From Labilibaculum filiforme (GTDB taxonomy: Bacteria; Bacteroidota; Bacteroidia; Bacteroidales; Marinifilaceae), in assembly GCF_002843315.1 (NCBI RefSeq), contig NZ_MVDD01000008.1, positions 124,001 to 188,000 of the forward strand: 64,000 nt of DNA. Reading direction: 5' to 3'. Positions 52,004 to 61,684 of this stretch are shown here, in pieces. The first letter of the stretch is position 1. Each line of letters begins with the position of its first letter. A program made the position numbers and the translations under genes. Below the pieces are notes generated by a model. It had not been told where the DNA came from. It saw only the letters and a list, made by a program, of their open reading frames with translations, and did no database searches.

Positions 52004-53413
52004 TTACAAATCCAATTGATTAAGTTTTGGTACAATTGTGTTGTTAATTTCATACAAAGCCTGATCGTAAGCTTCTTTTACTGCGTAATCGTAGCTAATT
52101 GGTTTCATTCCTTTTACTTCGTAAATGGCATCGTTAAAAATTTCCATGCCTGTTTTTGCATCAGTAAGAGAGAAAAAACAATCCAGATATACGATATATA
52201 CTTTGTAATTTCGACCTTCTTTTATTTCTCCTTTTATTACATTGGTGTTGATATCGAGTATTACTTTGGCTTCATTTTTATCTTCTGTAAAGGAGAAAAA
52301 ATTCTCCGATAGCTCTTTCTTTAGGCTATTGGTAAGAATTTCTCGTTTTGAATCTACTCCAAATATTTTCTCGCTAAAGTTCATAAATGCTTTTAAGCGC
52401 TCCACATTTAAAATAATTTTACTTTTTGGTGCTGATTCTTCGGTGAAGAAAAGTTTATTTAACTCATAATTCTCGTTGTTTTCATTTAAAATAGAGGAAA
52501 GATCAAGAGAAACAGTAATTTCTTGTAGTTTTTGGCGCGAGGTAACTTTTGATAATTGCGAGGATGCATAGCCAAATTGGTCTGTAGCAACATTTTCATT
52601 CAAAATACCTTCTCCTTTTGTGAATTTAAGCTCCAAAGGCAATTGAGGAATTATTTGATCCTCCTGGTCGGCTAGCCAAGTTGCTTTTACCAAGATTGGC
52701 TCTTTTTGAGAAGTAGATATTTCGAGTTGAATCGCTTTTTTAGCTACGTCAAGTTGTGTTCTGCTAAAAATATTTTGGATGGAATTATAAATATCTGTTC
52801 CTAAGTTGATGGTTCCATCCAATGTCATTACGCTAAGATCTTCATCTAAGTGATTTTTTATCGCATCCAACGATTTGGCATAGTAGTTTAAAGCTTGAAA
52901 CAAATCGAGTTGAAGCTCGTATTGTTTGCCTTCTTCAAAATAACTTTGAGCGAGTTTTTTTGCTTTGTTTAGCTTTACTCTTTTTAAGAGTGCATACTGA
53001 TTTTTTGATAGTTGATAGTAAACCCAGTATTCACCTTCTTTTTTATTGTCCCAGGATGCAACCATTTCGTATCCTTCCAAATCCTGCACAAGAGAGGTTC
53101 TTATGTCAGCTTCGAATTCTTCTTTAAAACTCGTATTGTTTTCGAATTGATGTAGTACGGAATTAGAGGAAATAGAGATAGAAATTTCGGAGCACAAATC
53201 CTGTAAAGCTTGATTTTTAGCCAATTGCATATAGCTTGTTTCGTTGGCATCTTTTCTCACTACAGCTATGCCAACATAGTAATCCGATGATATAGGACGC
53301 TCTTTTACCCATTCAGGAGCTCGGCGTTTGGCTGCTGTTGTATTTGGTGAACAGCTCACCAGAAATGCAATAATAAAGCAAAATTGTAGTAAGGTGCGTA
53401 AATGTTTAATCAT
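52004..53413 (-). CDS. LPP20-like lipoprotein, long form
   Basis: The 469-residue protein has a lipoprotein signal (IIAFLVSCSP, Cys at about 21) and an LPP20-like N-terminal domain: APEWVKERPISSDYYVGIAV followed by an AKNQALQDLCSEISISISS helix. A helical region (about 150-215) follows, then beta-rich domains at the C-terminus. It lies upstream of the smaller LPP20-like gene, 146 bp apart, on the same strand. It probably sits in the outer membrane facing the periplasm. Role unknown. Confidence 0.78.
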   Translation of the reverse strand: MIKHLRTLLQFCFIIAFLVSCSPNTTAAKRRAPEWVKERPISSDYYVGIAVVRKDANETSYMQLAKNQALQDLCSEISISISSNSVLHQFENNTSFKEEFEADIRTSLVQDLEGYEMVASWDNKKEGEYWVYYQLSKNQYALLKRVKLNKAKKLAQSYFEEGKQYELQLDLFQALNYYAKSLDAIKNHLDEDLSVMTLDGTINLGTDIYNSIQNIFSRTQLDVAKKAIQLEISTSQKEPILVKATWLADQEDQIIPQLPLELKFTKGEGILNENVATDQFGYASSQLSKVTSRQKLQEITVSLDLSSILNENNENYELNKLFFTEESAPKSKIILNVERLKAFMNFSEKIFGVDSKREILTNSLKKELSENFFSFTEDKNEAKVILDINTNVIKGEIKEGRNYKVYIVYLDCFFSLTDAKTGMEIFNDAIYEVKGMKPISYDYAVKEAYDQALYEINNTIVPKLNQLDL

Positions 53414-53496
53414 TTTTATGATTTTGTAGGTTTAGATTCTCGAATTTTAAAGATAAAGAATTGTAAACAATAAGGGTGCCAAAGCTAAATTAAAAT

Positions 53497-53988
53497 TTAA
53501 TTTGTGTCTGAAATAAGTTCATTAATTATTTTTAAGGATAGCTGAGACTCAAAACCTCTTCCTTGTGCAAATCGGAACAGTTTGGCTCTTAATTGATAAG
53601 GATCTTTTTCTTTAGTGGTTTTTATTTTACTGAACAGAATATCATGCAGGTTTTGGTTGTATTCATTTTCATCAAATTGGTCTATTGCATCCAATATAAG
53701 ATGTTCCGAAATTTGCTTTTGTTTTAAATGATGAGCAATTTTTATTCTTCCCCATCGGTTAAAACGGAATTTATCTCGAGCGTAAAAATTGGTATATCGT
53801 TCTTCGTTAAGAAATTTTTCTTCTACTAAAGTTTGGATAATTTGATCCTGATCGTCAGATGAAATTTCCCAATCGTTTAGCTTTTTCCGAATGTCATAGC
53901 TGCATTTTTCTTGTCGGCTGCAAATAAACATGGCTTTCGACAAGGCAGATGCCACACTAATTTCTTTTTTCTTTTTTTTGTACTCCAT
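53497..53988 (-). CDS. recX: Regulatory protein RecX
   Basis: The 163-residue protein has the three-helix repeats of RecX, for example CSYDIRKKLNDW and FRFNRWGRIKIAHHLKQKQI, where R-x-G-x-x-K-I-x-x-x-L-K is the usual signature. RecX blocks RecA filament extension. It overlaps prmC by one base (TAATG), so the two are translationally coupled; recA is not nearby. Confidence 0.93.
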   Translation of the reverse strand: MEYKKKKKEISVASALSKAMFICSRQEKCSYDIRKKLNDWEISSDDQDQIIQTLVEEKFLNEERYTNFYARDKFRFNRWGRIKIAHHLKQKQISEHLILDAIDQFDENEYNQNLHDILFSKIKTTKEKDPYQLRAKLFRFAQGRGFESQLSLKIINELISDTN

Positions 53989-54851
53989 TAATACGATTTT
54001 ATAGCAGAAATCATTCTGTTTTTTCCATTGATATCCATTCTTAGTTGAATGTTTTTAAACTCATATTTTTCTAGTAATGTTACCATTTCCTTTCCTAAAC
54101 TTTCGTTGATTTCAAAATAAAGTTTGCCATCTTTTTTTAAATGTTGAAGAGCAAGTTCCGTTATTGTCCGGTAAAATAGTAACGGATCGTTATCGCTTAC
54201 AAATAATGCACTAGCCGGTTCATAGTCCAAAACATTTTTCTCCATTTTACTCTTTTCGGCTTCGGTAACATAGGGAGGGTTGCTTACAATAATATCAAAA
54301 TTATCCCAGTCGAAATTTTTCCAGTTTAAAATGTCCCGATGAAAGAAGGTCACATCAATTTTATGGAGTGTGGCATTTTCTTTCGCTTTTATTATTGCAC
54401 CAATTGAAATATCTGCTGACGAAATATGGGCATTTTTTAAATTTTTCGCTAATGAAATAGGAATGCAGCCGCTACCGGTTCCAATATCTAAAATGGATAA
54501 ACCATTTTGTTGGTTTTCATTAATAATTGCATGAACCAACTCTTCGGTTTCGGGGCGTGGAATTAATGTGTGTTCGTTTACTTTAAAAGTAAGATCGTAA
54601 AATTCTGTTTCTCCTAAAATATACTGTATGGGTTTATTGGTTTTAAGCTGTTGTATATAAGTGTCAATGATATCAAAATTATCTTTGGTAATAGATTCAG
54701 TTTTGTTCATCTGAATTTGAGTTCTCGAATATTTTAAAACGAATTCAAGCAGAATATAGGCCATACTTTCTGTTTCTTGTACAGGATATATATTTTGGAG
54801 TTCTTTTTTTATGTAATTTATTGTAGATTGTATTGTGCTTACTGGAGTCAT
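53988..54851 (-). CDS. prmC: Release factor glutamine methyltransferase PrmC
   Basis: I place the start at 54851 (MTPVSTIQSTINYIKKELQN), 287 residues; the frame runs 21 residues further upstream without family features. Motifs are the N-terminal helical domain, LIPRPETEELV, the SAM-binding LDIGTGSGCIPISLA and NPPYVTEAEKS (NPPY holds the target Gln). It methylates the GGQ glutamine of RF1 and RF2; prfB lies 3.6 kb away on the same strand. It is coupled to recX. Confidence 0.95.
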   Translation of the reverse strand: MTPVSTIQSTINYIKKELQNIYPVQETESMAYILLEFVLKYSRTQIQMNKTESITKDNFDIIDTYIQQLKTNKPIQYILGETEFYDLTFKVNEHTLIPRPETEELVHAIINENQQNGLSILDIGTGSGCIPISLAKNLKNAHISSADISIGAIIKAKENATLHKIDVTFFHRDILNWKNFDWDNFDIIVSNPPYVTEAEKSKMEKNVLDYEPASALFVSDNDPLLFYRTITELALQHLKKDGKLYFEINESLGKEMVTLLEKYEFKNIQLRMDINGKNRMISAIKSY

Positions 54852-54995
54852 CTGAGTTAAGAATATTGGTGAGAACTGATATGTATTAAATGTGAAAAAT
54901 GGATATAACAGCAAATGATTGTCCTATTACTCACATCTAGTATCTCATAACTATAAAAAAAACAAAGATACAAATCTTCTGAAGTAGTCGAATAT

Positions 54996-56468
54996 ATGCT
55001 ATTAACAATTAATTGGTCGGAATTCTGGTTTAATTTATTTGAAGTGTTGGCAGTTTTGTATGTCATCACCATTATTTCTACGGTAATTATTGTAATATTA
55101 GAAAATCGTAGTCCAGTAAAATCCATCTCGTGGATTCTGGTTCTAATTTTACTACCCGTTTTAGGTTTTATTTTCTATTTGGTATTTGGACAGAGTTTTC
55201 GGAGACGGAAAATGTTCAGTATGAAAGAATTGGGAGATATGAAGTGGCTTCAAGTAATGAGTCAGGATCAGAAGCTTCATTTGGATAAAAATCGATGGTT
55301 AAAGGATGAGCGAATTCATGAAAAAAAGAATTTAATGACTCTGCTTTTAAACAATTCGAAGGCATTGCTTACCGGTTACAATCGCGTAAAAATTCTGAAC
55401 GATGGAAAAGAAACATTTCCGTCTATTTTTAAAGCCCTTCGGAAGGCAAAAGATCATATTCATTTGGAGTATTACATTATTGAAGATGGAGAATTGGCTT
55501 CGGAATTACTAGAGATATTAATGCAGAAAGCAAAAGAAGGGGTTGAGGTTCGTGTAATTTACGACGATGTAGGGAGCTGGAAATTAAGCAAGAAATATGT
55601 GATTGATTTGCAACAAGCAGGTGTGAAGATTCATGCTTTTTTACCGGTTCGGTTTCCCGTTTTAACAAGTCGGGTAAATTATCGAAATCATCGAAAAATA
55701 ATTGTAATTGATGGGGATACTGCTTTTGTTGGCGGATTGAATTTTGCCGATAGGTATCTTCATGGAATTCCCGAAATAGGCTCTTGGCGAGATACACATT
55801 TGAAAATTGTTGGCGAAGCTGCTTCCAGTTTGCAAATTGTATTTTTAATCGACTGGTATTTTGTTCGTCAGGAGGTTTTGCTTGATCAAAAATACCTTCC
55901 CTACAAAAGAGTGAAGCAAAAATGTTTGTTGCAAATTACCGCATCGGGAGCCGATTCCGATTGGGCAAGTATTATGCAGGCCTATTTCTCGGCCATAACT
56001 TCGGCAAGGAGGAATGTGTATATTTCATCGCCATATTTTATGCCGAATGGAAGCATTTTAATGGCGCTAAAAACTTCGGCCATGAGTGGTGTGGATGTTC
56101 GTGTGTTACTTCCTAAAAAGTCGGATTCTTACATGACTTATTGGGGAACGCTTTCTTATATTGAAGAATTATTGGAAGCTGGTGTGCGTATCTTTTTTTA
56201 CCAAGGAGGATTTAATCACAGTAAAATAATGATGGTAGATGGAATAATGGCAACTGTTGGAACGGCTAATATGGATGTGCGTAGCTTTGAACAAAACTTT
56301 GAAGTAAATGCCTTAATTTACGATGAGGATACTACTTTGCAATTGCGAGCCCGTTTTCTTTCAGATTTAAAGGATAGCGAAGAATTGCATTTGCACGAAT
56401 GGCAGAATCGATCGAAAAGGCAAAGAGTAAAAGAATCAATGGCTCGATTATTTACTCCTCTTTTGTAG
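54996..56468 (+). CDS. cls: Cardiolipin synthase
   Basis: The 490-residue protein has two N-terminal transmembrane helices (about 14-33 and 44-64) and two phospholipase-D HKD motifs: NHRKIIVIDGDTAFVGGLNF and NHSKIMMVDGIMATVGTANM. It joins two phosphatidylglycerols into cardiolipin at the inner membrane. Its last 17 bp overlap the converging gene at 56452. Length and motif spacing are normal. Confidence 0.95.
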   Translation: MLLTINWSEFWFNLFEVLAVLYVITIISTVIIVILENRSPVKSISWILVLILLPVLGFIFYLVFGQSFRRRKMFSMKELGDMKWLQVMSQDQKLHLDKNRWLKDERIHEKKNLMTLLLNNSKALLTGYNRVKILNDGKETFPSIFKALRKAKDHIHLEYYIIEDGELASELLEILMQKAKEGVEVRVIYDDVGSWKLSKKYVIDLQQAGVKIHAFLPVRFPVLTSRVNYRNHRKIIVIDGDTAFVGGLNFADRYLHGIPEIGSWRDTHLKIVGEAASSLQIVFLIDWYFVRQEVLLDQKYLPYKRVKQKCLLQITASGADSDWASIMQAYFSAITSARRNVYISSPYFMPNGSILMALKTSAMSGVDVRVLLPKKSDSYMTYWGTLSYIEELLEAGVRIFFYQGGFNHSKIMMVDGIMATVGTANMDVRSFEQNFEVNALIYDEDTTLQLRARFLSDLKDSEELHLHEWQNRSKRQRVKESMARLFTPLL

Positions 56469-57285
56469 TTTCTTCCTTGTATTTATCGAACCAAAACAGG
56501 ATCTGTTTCATCACAAAATAGTCGGAGGAATTGGCAGTCACTTTTATATGAGAACCCGCATATTCCATAAATTCTAGTAGTTCATCGCCTTCCAAACCCG
56601 TTGCATCGGCAATAATTTCGGCATTGTATTTCGATCTAATTTTTTTTGTATCTCCCTCGTTTCTAATCAATTTGGAAATTTTCTTTTTCGATTTTTCCGA
56701 TTTGCTCAGTTTGTCGAACAGGAAATCACTTGGTGCAAAAATTGCGCTTACAACTCCCATTTTCCCTTCTCGATTAGGTCGGTATTGTGCAGGTACAACA
56801 TTTGGTTCTTTTGTATTGTAGGGGGCTAATTGTTCGGTAATGCTTTTATTAATTGGGTTTTTTTCTTCGATTTTGGTATTGATAAAATCTTCTTTAAACT
56901 CATCCCAGGTTCCCAATGCGAAAATATCTACTTCATCTAGTAAATAGGAAATGTCGTCTAATTTAATTTGAAAGAAGGGAGGGAATTGGGTATTAAAAAT
57001 GAATGGGACTGGCCAATCAATAGCCTTGTAACCCAAAGCGCTAATTCGGAGTGTATCGTATTGCTGAATTTGCAAATGGAAAACACCAAGGCTGTCGCAA
57101 ATAATTCCTCTGCGCGTTCTTTTAATGGTAATGGTTGCTAAAGGAATAGGATTTAGGCTTTCCGAATGAAGTACTTGTCCCGAAATACTGATAATGGAAT
57201 CTGTTTTAGAGTTTTCCGAAAATGAGTAAGTGCTGGAGCTAAGAAATAGAATTAATAAAATGTAAAATAAGCTCTTTAAATTCAT
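56452..57285 (-). CDS. Carboxypeptidase-regulatory-domain protein (paralogue A)
   Basis: The 277-residue protein has a signal peptide (about 1-23) and a CarboxypepD_reg-like domain at about 30-105 (ISGQVLHSESLNPIPLATIT, ICDSLGVFHLQIQQYDTLRI, SALGYKAIDWPV). Such domains are common at the N-terminus of SusC receptors but here stand in a small exported protein. The C-terminal half is helical and unrecognised. A second copy is directly upstream. Confidence 0.85.
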   Translation of the reverse strand: MNLKSLFYILLILFLSSSTYSFSENSKTDSIISISGQVLHSESLNPIPLATITIKRTRRGIICDSLGVFHLQIQQYDTLRISALGYKAIDWPVPFIFNTQFPPFFQIKLDDISYLLDEVDIFALGTWDEFKEDFINTKIEEKNPINKSITEQLAPYNTKEPNVVPAQYRPNREGKMGVVSAIFAPSDFLFDKLSKSEKSKKKISKLIRNEGDTKKIRSKYNAEIIADATGLEGDELLEFMEYAGSHIKVTANSSDYFVMKQILFWFDKYKEETTKEE

Positions 57286-57307
57286 AATAAGAGTTTAATT
57301 CATTGTA

Positions 57308-58150
57308 TTAAGGGCGCAAATGGTTCATTATTGTTCCTAATGAATCAGCATAGCTTAAACTGTTTTCGAACTGAGGTTTTTCTTGCAAAAAGTTTTGGTA
57401 AAGTTGTTTAATTCGTACCCCAATATACATTTCACTAGTTTGATGCGTAAAATTTTCTTTTGAGTTAATGTAGGTCATTAGTAGTTCCAATCGGTGACCC
57501 GATTCATGGGTTAACTCAGCAATTACTTCTTTGTTGAATTTTTTTTGAAGAATTCGCAGTTGCCAGTCCGTTAAAGGCACAACTCCCATTCGTGCTCTTC
57601 TTTTGCTTCCAATCGATTTAATTAAGCCAACACCATCGGCCACATTAAAACCAAAACCTTGTCTGTTTAGCGAGCGTGCTTCAGCTTGGGCAAGTTTCAA
57701 GTTGCCAAAATCGAATGTCGTGGCTATATTTTCTTCTTCTTCTGGCAAATCTTCCTGAATAAATCTTTCTTTAAATTGTGCATAGGTTCCTAAAGAGTAT
57801 ATACTCACTTCATCCAGAAGAATACTCCCTTTTTCCATGTAAATTTCTTGAAAAATTTCTTCTTCTACTTCGGGAGCGATGATTGTTACTGTTTGTTCTT
57901 TAAAACCTAAAGCCGAGATTCTTAATTTTTGATTAGGATGAACTCGTAAGCGAAAGAAACCCGCACTGTCACAAATAATTCCCCAATTGGTTCTGTCCAA
58001 ATTAACATTGGCAAACGAAACTCCCTCTAAGCTTTCTGGATTAATGACCTTTCCCGAAACGATAAAACTATCATCATTTTGTTCTTCCTGAGAAAATGCC
58101 CCAAGGAAAATAAATAGGGAAAGAAATAGGGTAAGTAGACTTGTTTTCAA
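57308..58150 (-). CDS. Carboxypeptidase-regulatory-domain protein (paralogue B)
   Basis: The 280-residue protein is a paralogue of its downstream neighbour: signal peptide (about 1-20), CarboxypepD_reg-like domain with SGKVINPESLEGVSFANVNL and ICDSAGFFRLRVHPNQKLRI, and the shared TWDEF/TYAQF-like helical segment. The two genes are 22 bp apart on the same strand and probably form an operon from a tandem duplication. Function unknown. Confidence 0.85.
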   Translation of the reverse strand: MKTSLLTLFLSLFIFLGAFSQEEQNDDSFIVSGKVINPESLEGVSFANVNLDRTNWGIICDSAGFFRLRVHPNQKLRISALGFKEQTVTIIAPEVEEEIFQEIYMEKGSILLDEVSIYSLGTYAQFKERFIQEDLPEEEENIATTFDFGNLKLAQAEARSLNRQGFGFNVADGVGLIKSIGSKRRARMGVVPLTDWQLRILQKKFNKEVIAELTHESGHRLELLMTYINSKENFTHQTSEMYIGVRIKQLYQNFLQEKPQFENSLSYADSLGTIMNHLRP

Positions 58151-58260
58151 ATTGCTGGATTTACTTATTGTTTTGTAAAGATACTTTTCAAAATGAATGA
58201 TTGTTTAAAATATTACACTTTTTAACAGACTTTAACCCATATTAATACAGAAGATATGGC

Positions 58261-59004
58261 TTATTTGCCTGACCAGTTAATAAGTTGCCTCGTTTTTTCA
58301 AATGGATTTATTTTCCCGTAAAGAATATCATTTTCGCGTTGGTAGCACATCATAGGATGGGTAGTTTCTATTTTGTTGGTTATTGTAATTTTTTTTACGA
58401 TTTGATGTGCATTATTGCCCCATAGGAACCAAATTATCTCAGAATTTGCATTCGCAATATAATGCAACAATTTTTGAGTAAATGGAGCCCAAAGTTTGGC
58501 GTGTGAATTTGGTTTGCCAATTTCACAGGTAAAGGCGGTGTTTAGAAGTAGCACATTTTCGTGTTCCGACCAATATTTAAATAGCTGATTTGGTGGCAAA
58601 ATAGTAAAATCATCCTCCATCACCAGTCTATCTCCTTCGTTAAGTCGGCTTAAAATTTCCGAATACTTAAGAGTTTCATTTGTCGTGGCTTTATAAATAC
58701 AGCGCAGGATATTTTTTAGGGATACATTTCGAAATTTATCGTGCCACGAATTTAATCCGTTTACTTCAAATGCTCTGCCTGTTGCAACTCCTGATTGTGG
58801 ATAAGGATCTTGTCCTAAAATTACAATTGGTATTTTATCCAAATTCATTTCTAGAAATCGCAGACTGAGATTTGGTGCTGGGGTCGAAATTTCTAAAGGA
58901 ATCGACTTTTCAATTTCCGCTATCAAATCAATAATTTCTTCGGTTAGAAAAGAAGTCCAAGTTTGGTGAATGGAAATTTGAGAAAGGAAGCAAGAATGAC
59001 TCAT
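58261..59004 (-). CDS. Divergent uracil-DNA glycosylase
   Basis: The 247-residue protein has the UDG motif VILGQDPYPQSGVATGRAFE near residues 56-75, with the catalytic Asp, and LLLNTAFTCEIGKPNSHA, which resembles the uracil-binding LLLN strand of family 1. The second catalytic motif, HPSPLS in Ung, is TTHPMMCYQREND here, so the histidine is kept but the serine-rich loop is changed. Probably removes uracil from DNA; substrate range may differ from Ung. The gap from 59005 to 59264 shows nothing recognisable. Confidence 0.8.
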   Translation of the reverse strand: MSHSCFLSQISIHQTWTSFLTEEIIDLIAEIEKSIPLEISTPAPNLSLRFLEMNLDKIPIVILGQDPYPQSGVATGRAFEVNGLNSWHDKFRNVSLKNILRCIYKATTNETLKYSEILSRLNEGDRLVMEDDFTILPPNQLFKYWSEHENVLLLNTAFTCEIGKPNSHAKLWAPFTQKLLHYIANANSEIIWFLWGNNAHQIVKKITITNKIETTHPMMCYQRENDILYGKINPFEKTRQLINWSGK

Positions 59005-59264
59005 GTAGGCTACGTTTTTTTTGTAAGTTCAAAAATAGTAAATGCAATTATTAATTAAGAATTGTATTGTAAGAATATTACATGTTCTCAGTCGCTTAAG
59101 CTTATTTAGATATTATTTCGTTTCATTTTAAGTACAATCTCTTTCATAATTAGTCAAACTGTTTGGCTATTCTACTTTTTAGACTCTTGAAGACCTTTCT
59201 ACTTTTATTCTTTTTGACTAGTTTTGTTAGCTAATTAACCAAAATAGATAAGATACAACTGATT

Positions 59265-60083
59265 ATGTACCAGAATTTGAGAGAAAGCATTGAAGCAGCA
59301 TGGGATAACCGGTCACTTTTAAGTACTCCTGAAGTACAAAAAAGTATTGAGGAAGTAATCGAACTTTTAGACAAAGGGATTCTTCGTACTGCAGAACCGG
59401 TTGCAGACGGATGGCAAGTAAACGAGTGGGTGAAAAAAGCAGTGATTCTTTATTTTCCAATTCGTAAAATGGAAACCATTGAAGTAGGTCCATTTGAATT
59501 CCACGATAAAATGGCATTGAAAACCAACTATGCCGAATTGGGAGTTCGAGTTGTTCCTCATGCAGTGGCACGATACGGAGCTTTTATTGCGCGAGATGTG
59601 GTAATGATGCCTTCCTACGTAAATATTGGTGCTTATGTGGACGAAGGAACTATGGTCGACACGTGGGCAACTGTTGGATCTTGTGCACAGATCGGGAAAC
59701 ATGTTCACCTTAGCGGAGGTGTTGGTATTGGTGGTGTTTTAGAGCCAATTCAAGCCGCTCCGGTAATTATCGAAGACAATTGTTTTATTGGTTCCCGATG
59801 CATTGTGGTAGAGGGAGTTCATTTAGAAAAGGAAGTTGTTTTGGGTGCGAATGTAGTACTTACTGGATCCACAAGAATTATAGATGTTACTGGTGAAGAG
59901 CCGGTTGAATATAGTGGATTTATTCCTGCTCGTTCGGTAGTGATTCCTGGAACAAGAACCAAGAAATTTGCTGCAGGAGAGTATCAAGTTCCTTGTGCTT
60001 TAATTATCGGAAAAAGAAAAGCTTCTACCGATTTAAAAACCTCCTTGAACAACGCATTGCGCGAGTACGATGTAGCCGTGTAA
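59265..60083 (+). CDS. dapD: Tetrahydrodipicolinate N-succinyltransferase
   Basis: The 272-residue protein has the DapD left-handed beta-helix with hexapeptide repeats (GAYVDEGTMVDTWATVGSCA, IGKHVHLSGGVGIGGVLEPI) and the C-terminal lid. It converts tetrahydrodipicolinate and succinyl-CoA to the N-succinyl intermediate of the diaminopimelate pathway. asd (18183) acts earlier in the same pathway, and mpl uses meso-DAP peptides. The gene appears monocistronic, with a Sua5-type gene 95 bp downstream. Confidence 0.96.
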   Translation: MYQNLRESIEAAWDNRSLLSTPEVQKSIEEVIELLDKGILRTAEPVADGWQVNEWVKKAVILYFPIRKMETIEVGPFEFHDKMALKTNYAELGVRVVPHAVARYGAFIARDVVMMPSYVNIGAYVDEGTMVDTWATVGSCAQIGKHVHLSGGVGIGGVLEPIQAAPVIIEDNCFIGSRCIVVEGVHLEKEVVLGANVVLTGSTRIIDVTGEEPVEYSGFIPARSVVIPGTRTKKFAAGEYQVPCALIIGKRKASTDLKTSLNNALREYDVAV

Positions 60084-60178
60084 TTCAATGAATAAATTAG
60101 AATTAGTAATGAGTAATTGAAGCAATTCAATTACTCATTTGCTTGCAAAATATTATCGACGCACATTTACTTACAAAC

Positions 60179-60742
60179 ATGCACAACGACATAAAAAAAG
60201 CATTGGAAGTGCTTCACGCTGGTGGAGTTATTCTATATCCTACCGATACAATTTGGGGAATAGGTTGTGATGCAACAAATCCCGAAGCAGTAAAAAAAGT
60301 TTATGAAATTAAGAATAGGGTAGATTCGAAAGCCATGTTGGTGTTAATGGAGAATCCCAATCGTCTGAATTCCTACATCGACGAAGTTCCCGAAATTGCT
60401 TGGGATTTAATTGATACAAATGATCAACCCATGACGCTGATATATCCTGGAGCTAAAAATTTGGCAGCTAACCTTATTAGTTCCGATGGAACAATTGGTA
60501 TTCGAATTACCAATGAAGAGTTTACGCAAAATTTAATTCAACGTTTTAAGAAACCAATTGTTTCCACTTCGGCAAATAGGAGTGGGGAGCTTTCGCCAGC
60601 AAACTTTTACGAAATTAGCGATGAAATAAAAGAAGCGGTAGATTATATCGTGGAATACCGACAAGAGGAGATGGAAAAATGCAAGGCTTCCAGTATCATT
60701 AAAATTGGATTAGGAGGAGAAATTCAAATAATAAGACCGTAA
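60179..60742 (+). CDS. tsaC: Sua5/TsaC-type threonylcarbamoyl-AMP synthase
   Basis: I place the start at 60179 (MHNDIKKALEVLHAGGVILY), 187 residues; an upstream TTG at 60143 is the alternative. The YrdC-domain motifs are PTDTIWGIGCDATN and KSTSANRSGELSP-like (VSTSANRSGE). The enzyme makes threonylcarbamoyl-AMP for t6A37 in tRNAs that decode ANN codons. The short form without the Sua5 C-terminal domain is expected of TsaC. Convergent with the DUF2807 gene; a terminator sits between. Confidence 0.92.
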   Translation: MHNDIKKALEVLHAGGVILYPTDTIWGIGCDATNPEAVKKVYEIKNRVDSKAMLVLMENPNRLNSYIDEVPEIAWDLIDTNDQPMTLIYPGAKNLAANLISSDGTIGIRITNEEFTQNLIQRFKKPIVSTSANRSGELSPANFYEISDEIKEAVDYIVEYRQEEMEKCKASSIIKIGLGGEIQIIRP

Positions 60743-60768
60743 GGACACAGTGTTTTATGTCCTTACGG
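60737..60768. terminator. Terminator between tsaC and the head-GIN gene
   Basis: CCGTAAGGACA (60737-60747) pairs with TGTCCTTACGG (60758-60768) around a 10-nt loop. T-rich tail on the minus strand; none on the plus strand. Confidence 0.7.
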
Positions 60769-60773
60769 ATATC

Positions 60774-61493
60774 TTACATTCCAATTGATTTTATAGAGCC
60801 GGAGCCTGCAGATTTTGAATCTATGGAATCCGGTTTCCCTCTGTAATAAATATCACCACTTCCTGCTACTCTTGCAGTCAGTTTTTTAGTAACATATACC
60901 TTGCTATTTCCCGATCCGGATACATGAACATCAACATTTTCCGTTTTTAAATAGCCTGCATCAACATTTCCAGAACCACTAATGTGAATTTCAAGTGCTT
61001 CTATTAATTCCCCTTTTAAATGAATGTCCCCCGATCCAGAAATATGACATGCTGCATTGGTAGCCACTAAATCTTCAATAAATATATTTCCGCTTCCGCT
61101 GATAACATATTTTGCATCATCTGTTTCTATTGTACTTTTGGCTTGAATAGTTCCCGATCCAGAAACACTGATGTTTTTAATTTGTGAGGAAGAAATGTAC
61201 ACTTCGATATTTTTAAATGAGCTGTTCCATCCCCAGCTTTTATTTTTTTTGCGCTTAATTTTTAAGGTTCCATCTTCAACTTCGGTAATAATTTCTTCTA
61301 AATCATCGGCATCGCCTTTTATTTTTACCGAGGTAGAATTTTCCTGAGTAATAAATACTTTGGCTTGTATCGAAAGACTAATTGACTCAAAAGAGCCAAT
61401 GGTTCGGGTTTCTGTTTTTTGAGCAGTGACCATACTTCCAGTAAAAACAAGGGCAAATATTGCCAATAGGGAAGCGATACTTTTTGTGTTCAT
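60774..61493 (-). CDS. Head-GIN-domain (DUF2807) exported protein
   Basis: I place the start at 61493 (MNTKSIASLLAIFALVFTGS), 239 residues, which opens a signal peptide. The mature part is built of repeats ending HVSGSGN or similar (VSGSGTIQAKS, ISGSGNIFIED, ISGSGDIHLKG, ISGSGNVDAGY), the typical parallel beta-helix of DUF2807. Function unknown; likely extracytoplasmic. The gene ends at the terminator shared with tsaC. Confidence 0.9.
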   Translation of the reverse strand: MNTKSIASLLAIFALVFTGSMVTAQKTETRTIGSFESISLSIQAKVFITQENSTSVKIKGDADDLEEIITEVEDGTLKIKRKKNKSWGWNSSFKNIEVYISSSQIKNISVSGSGTIQAKSTIETDDAKYVISGSGNIFIEDLVATNAACHISGSGDIHLKGELIEALEIHISGSGNVDAGYLKTENVDVHVSGSGNSKVYVTKKLTARVAGSGDIYYRGKPDSIDSKSAGSGSIKSIGM

Positions 61494-61684
61494 ATCAATT
61501 TGTTTTAGGTGAAAAATCATGTACTATTAAAGGACGAACAAGTCGACTAAAAGTTGCACTAGTATTTTAAATAAGCAGTTATGCGCTTTTTAAACGAGAA
61601 TTGATTTTCTTAAAAAAGTATAAAAGTTAGTAGCTCATTTACTCTTTTCACTAATTGTATATACATTCGCTTAAAATTTTTACA

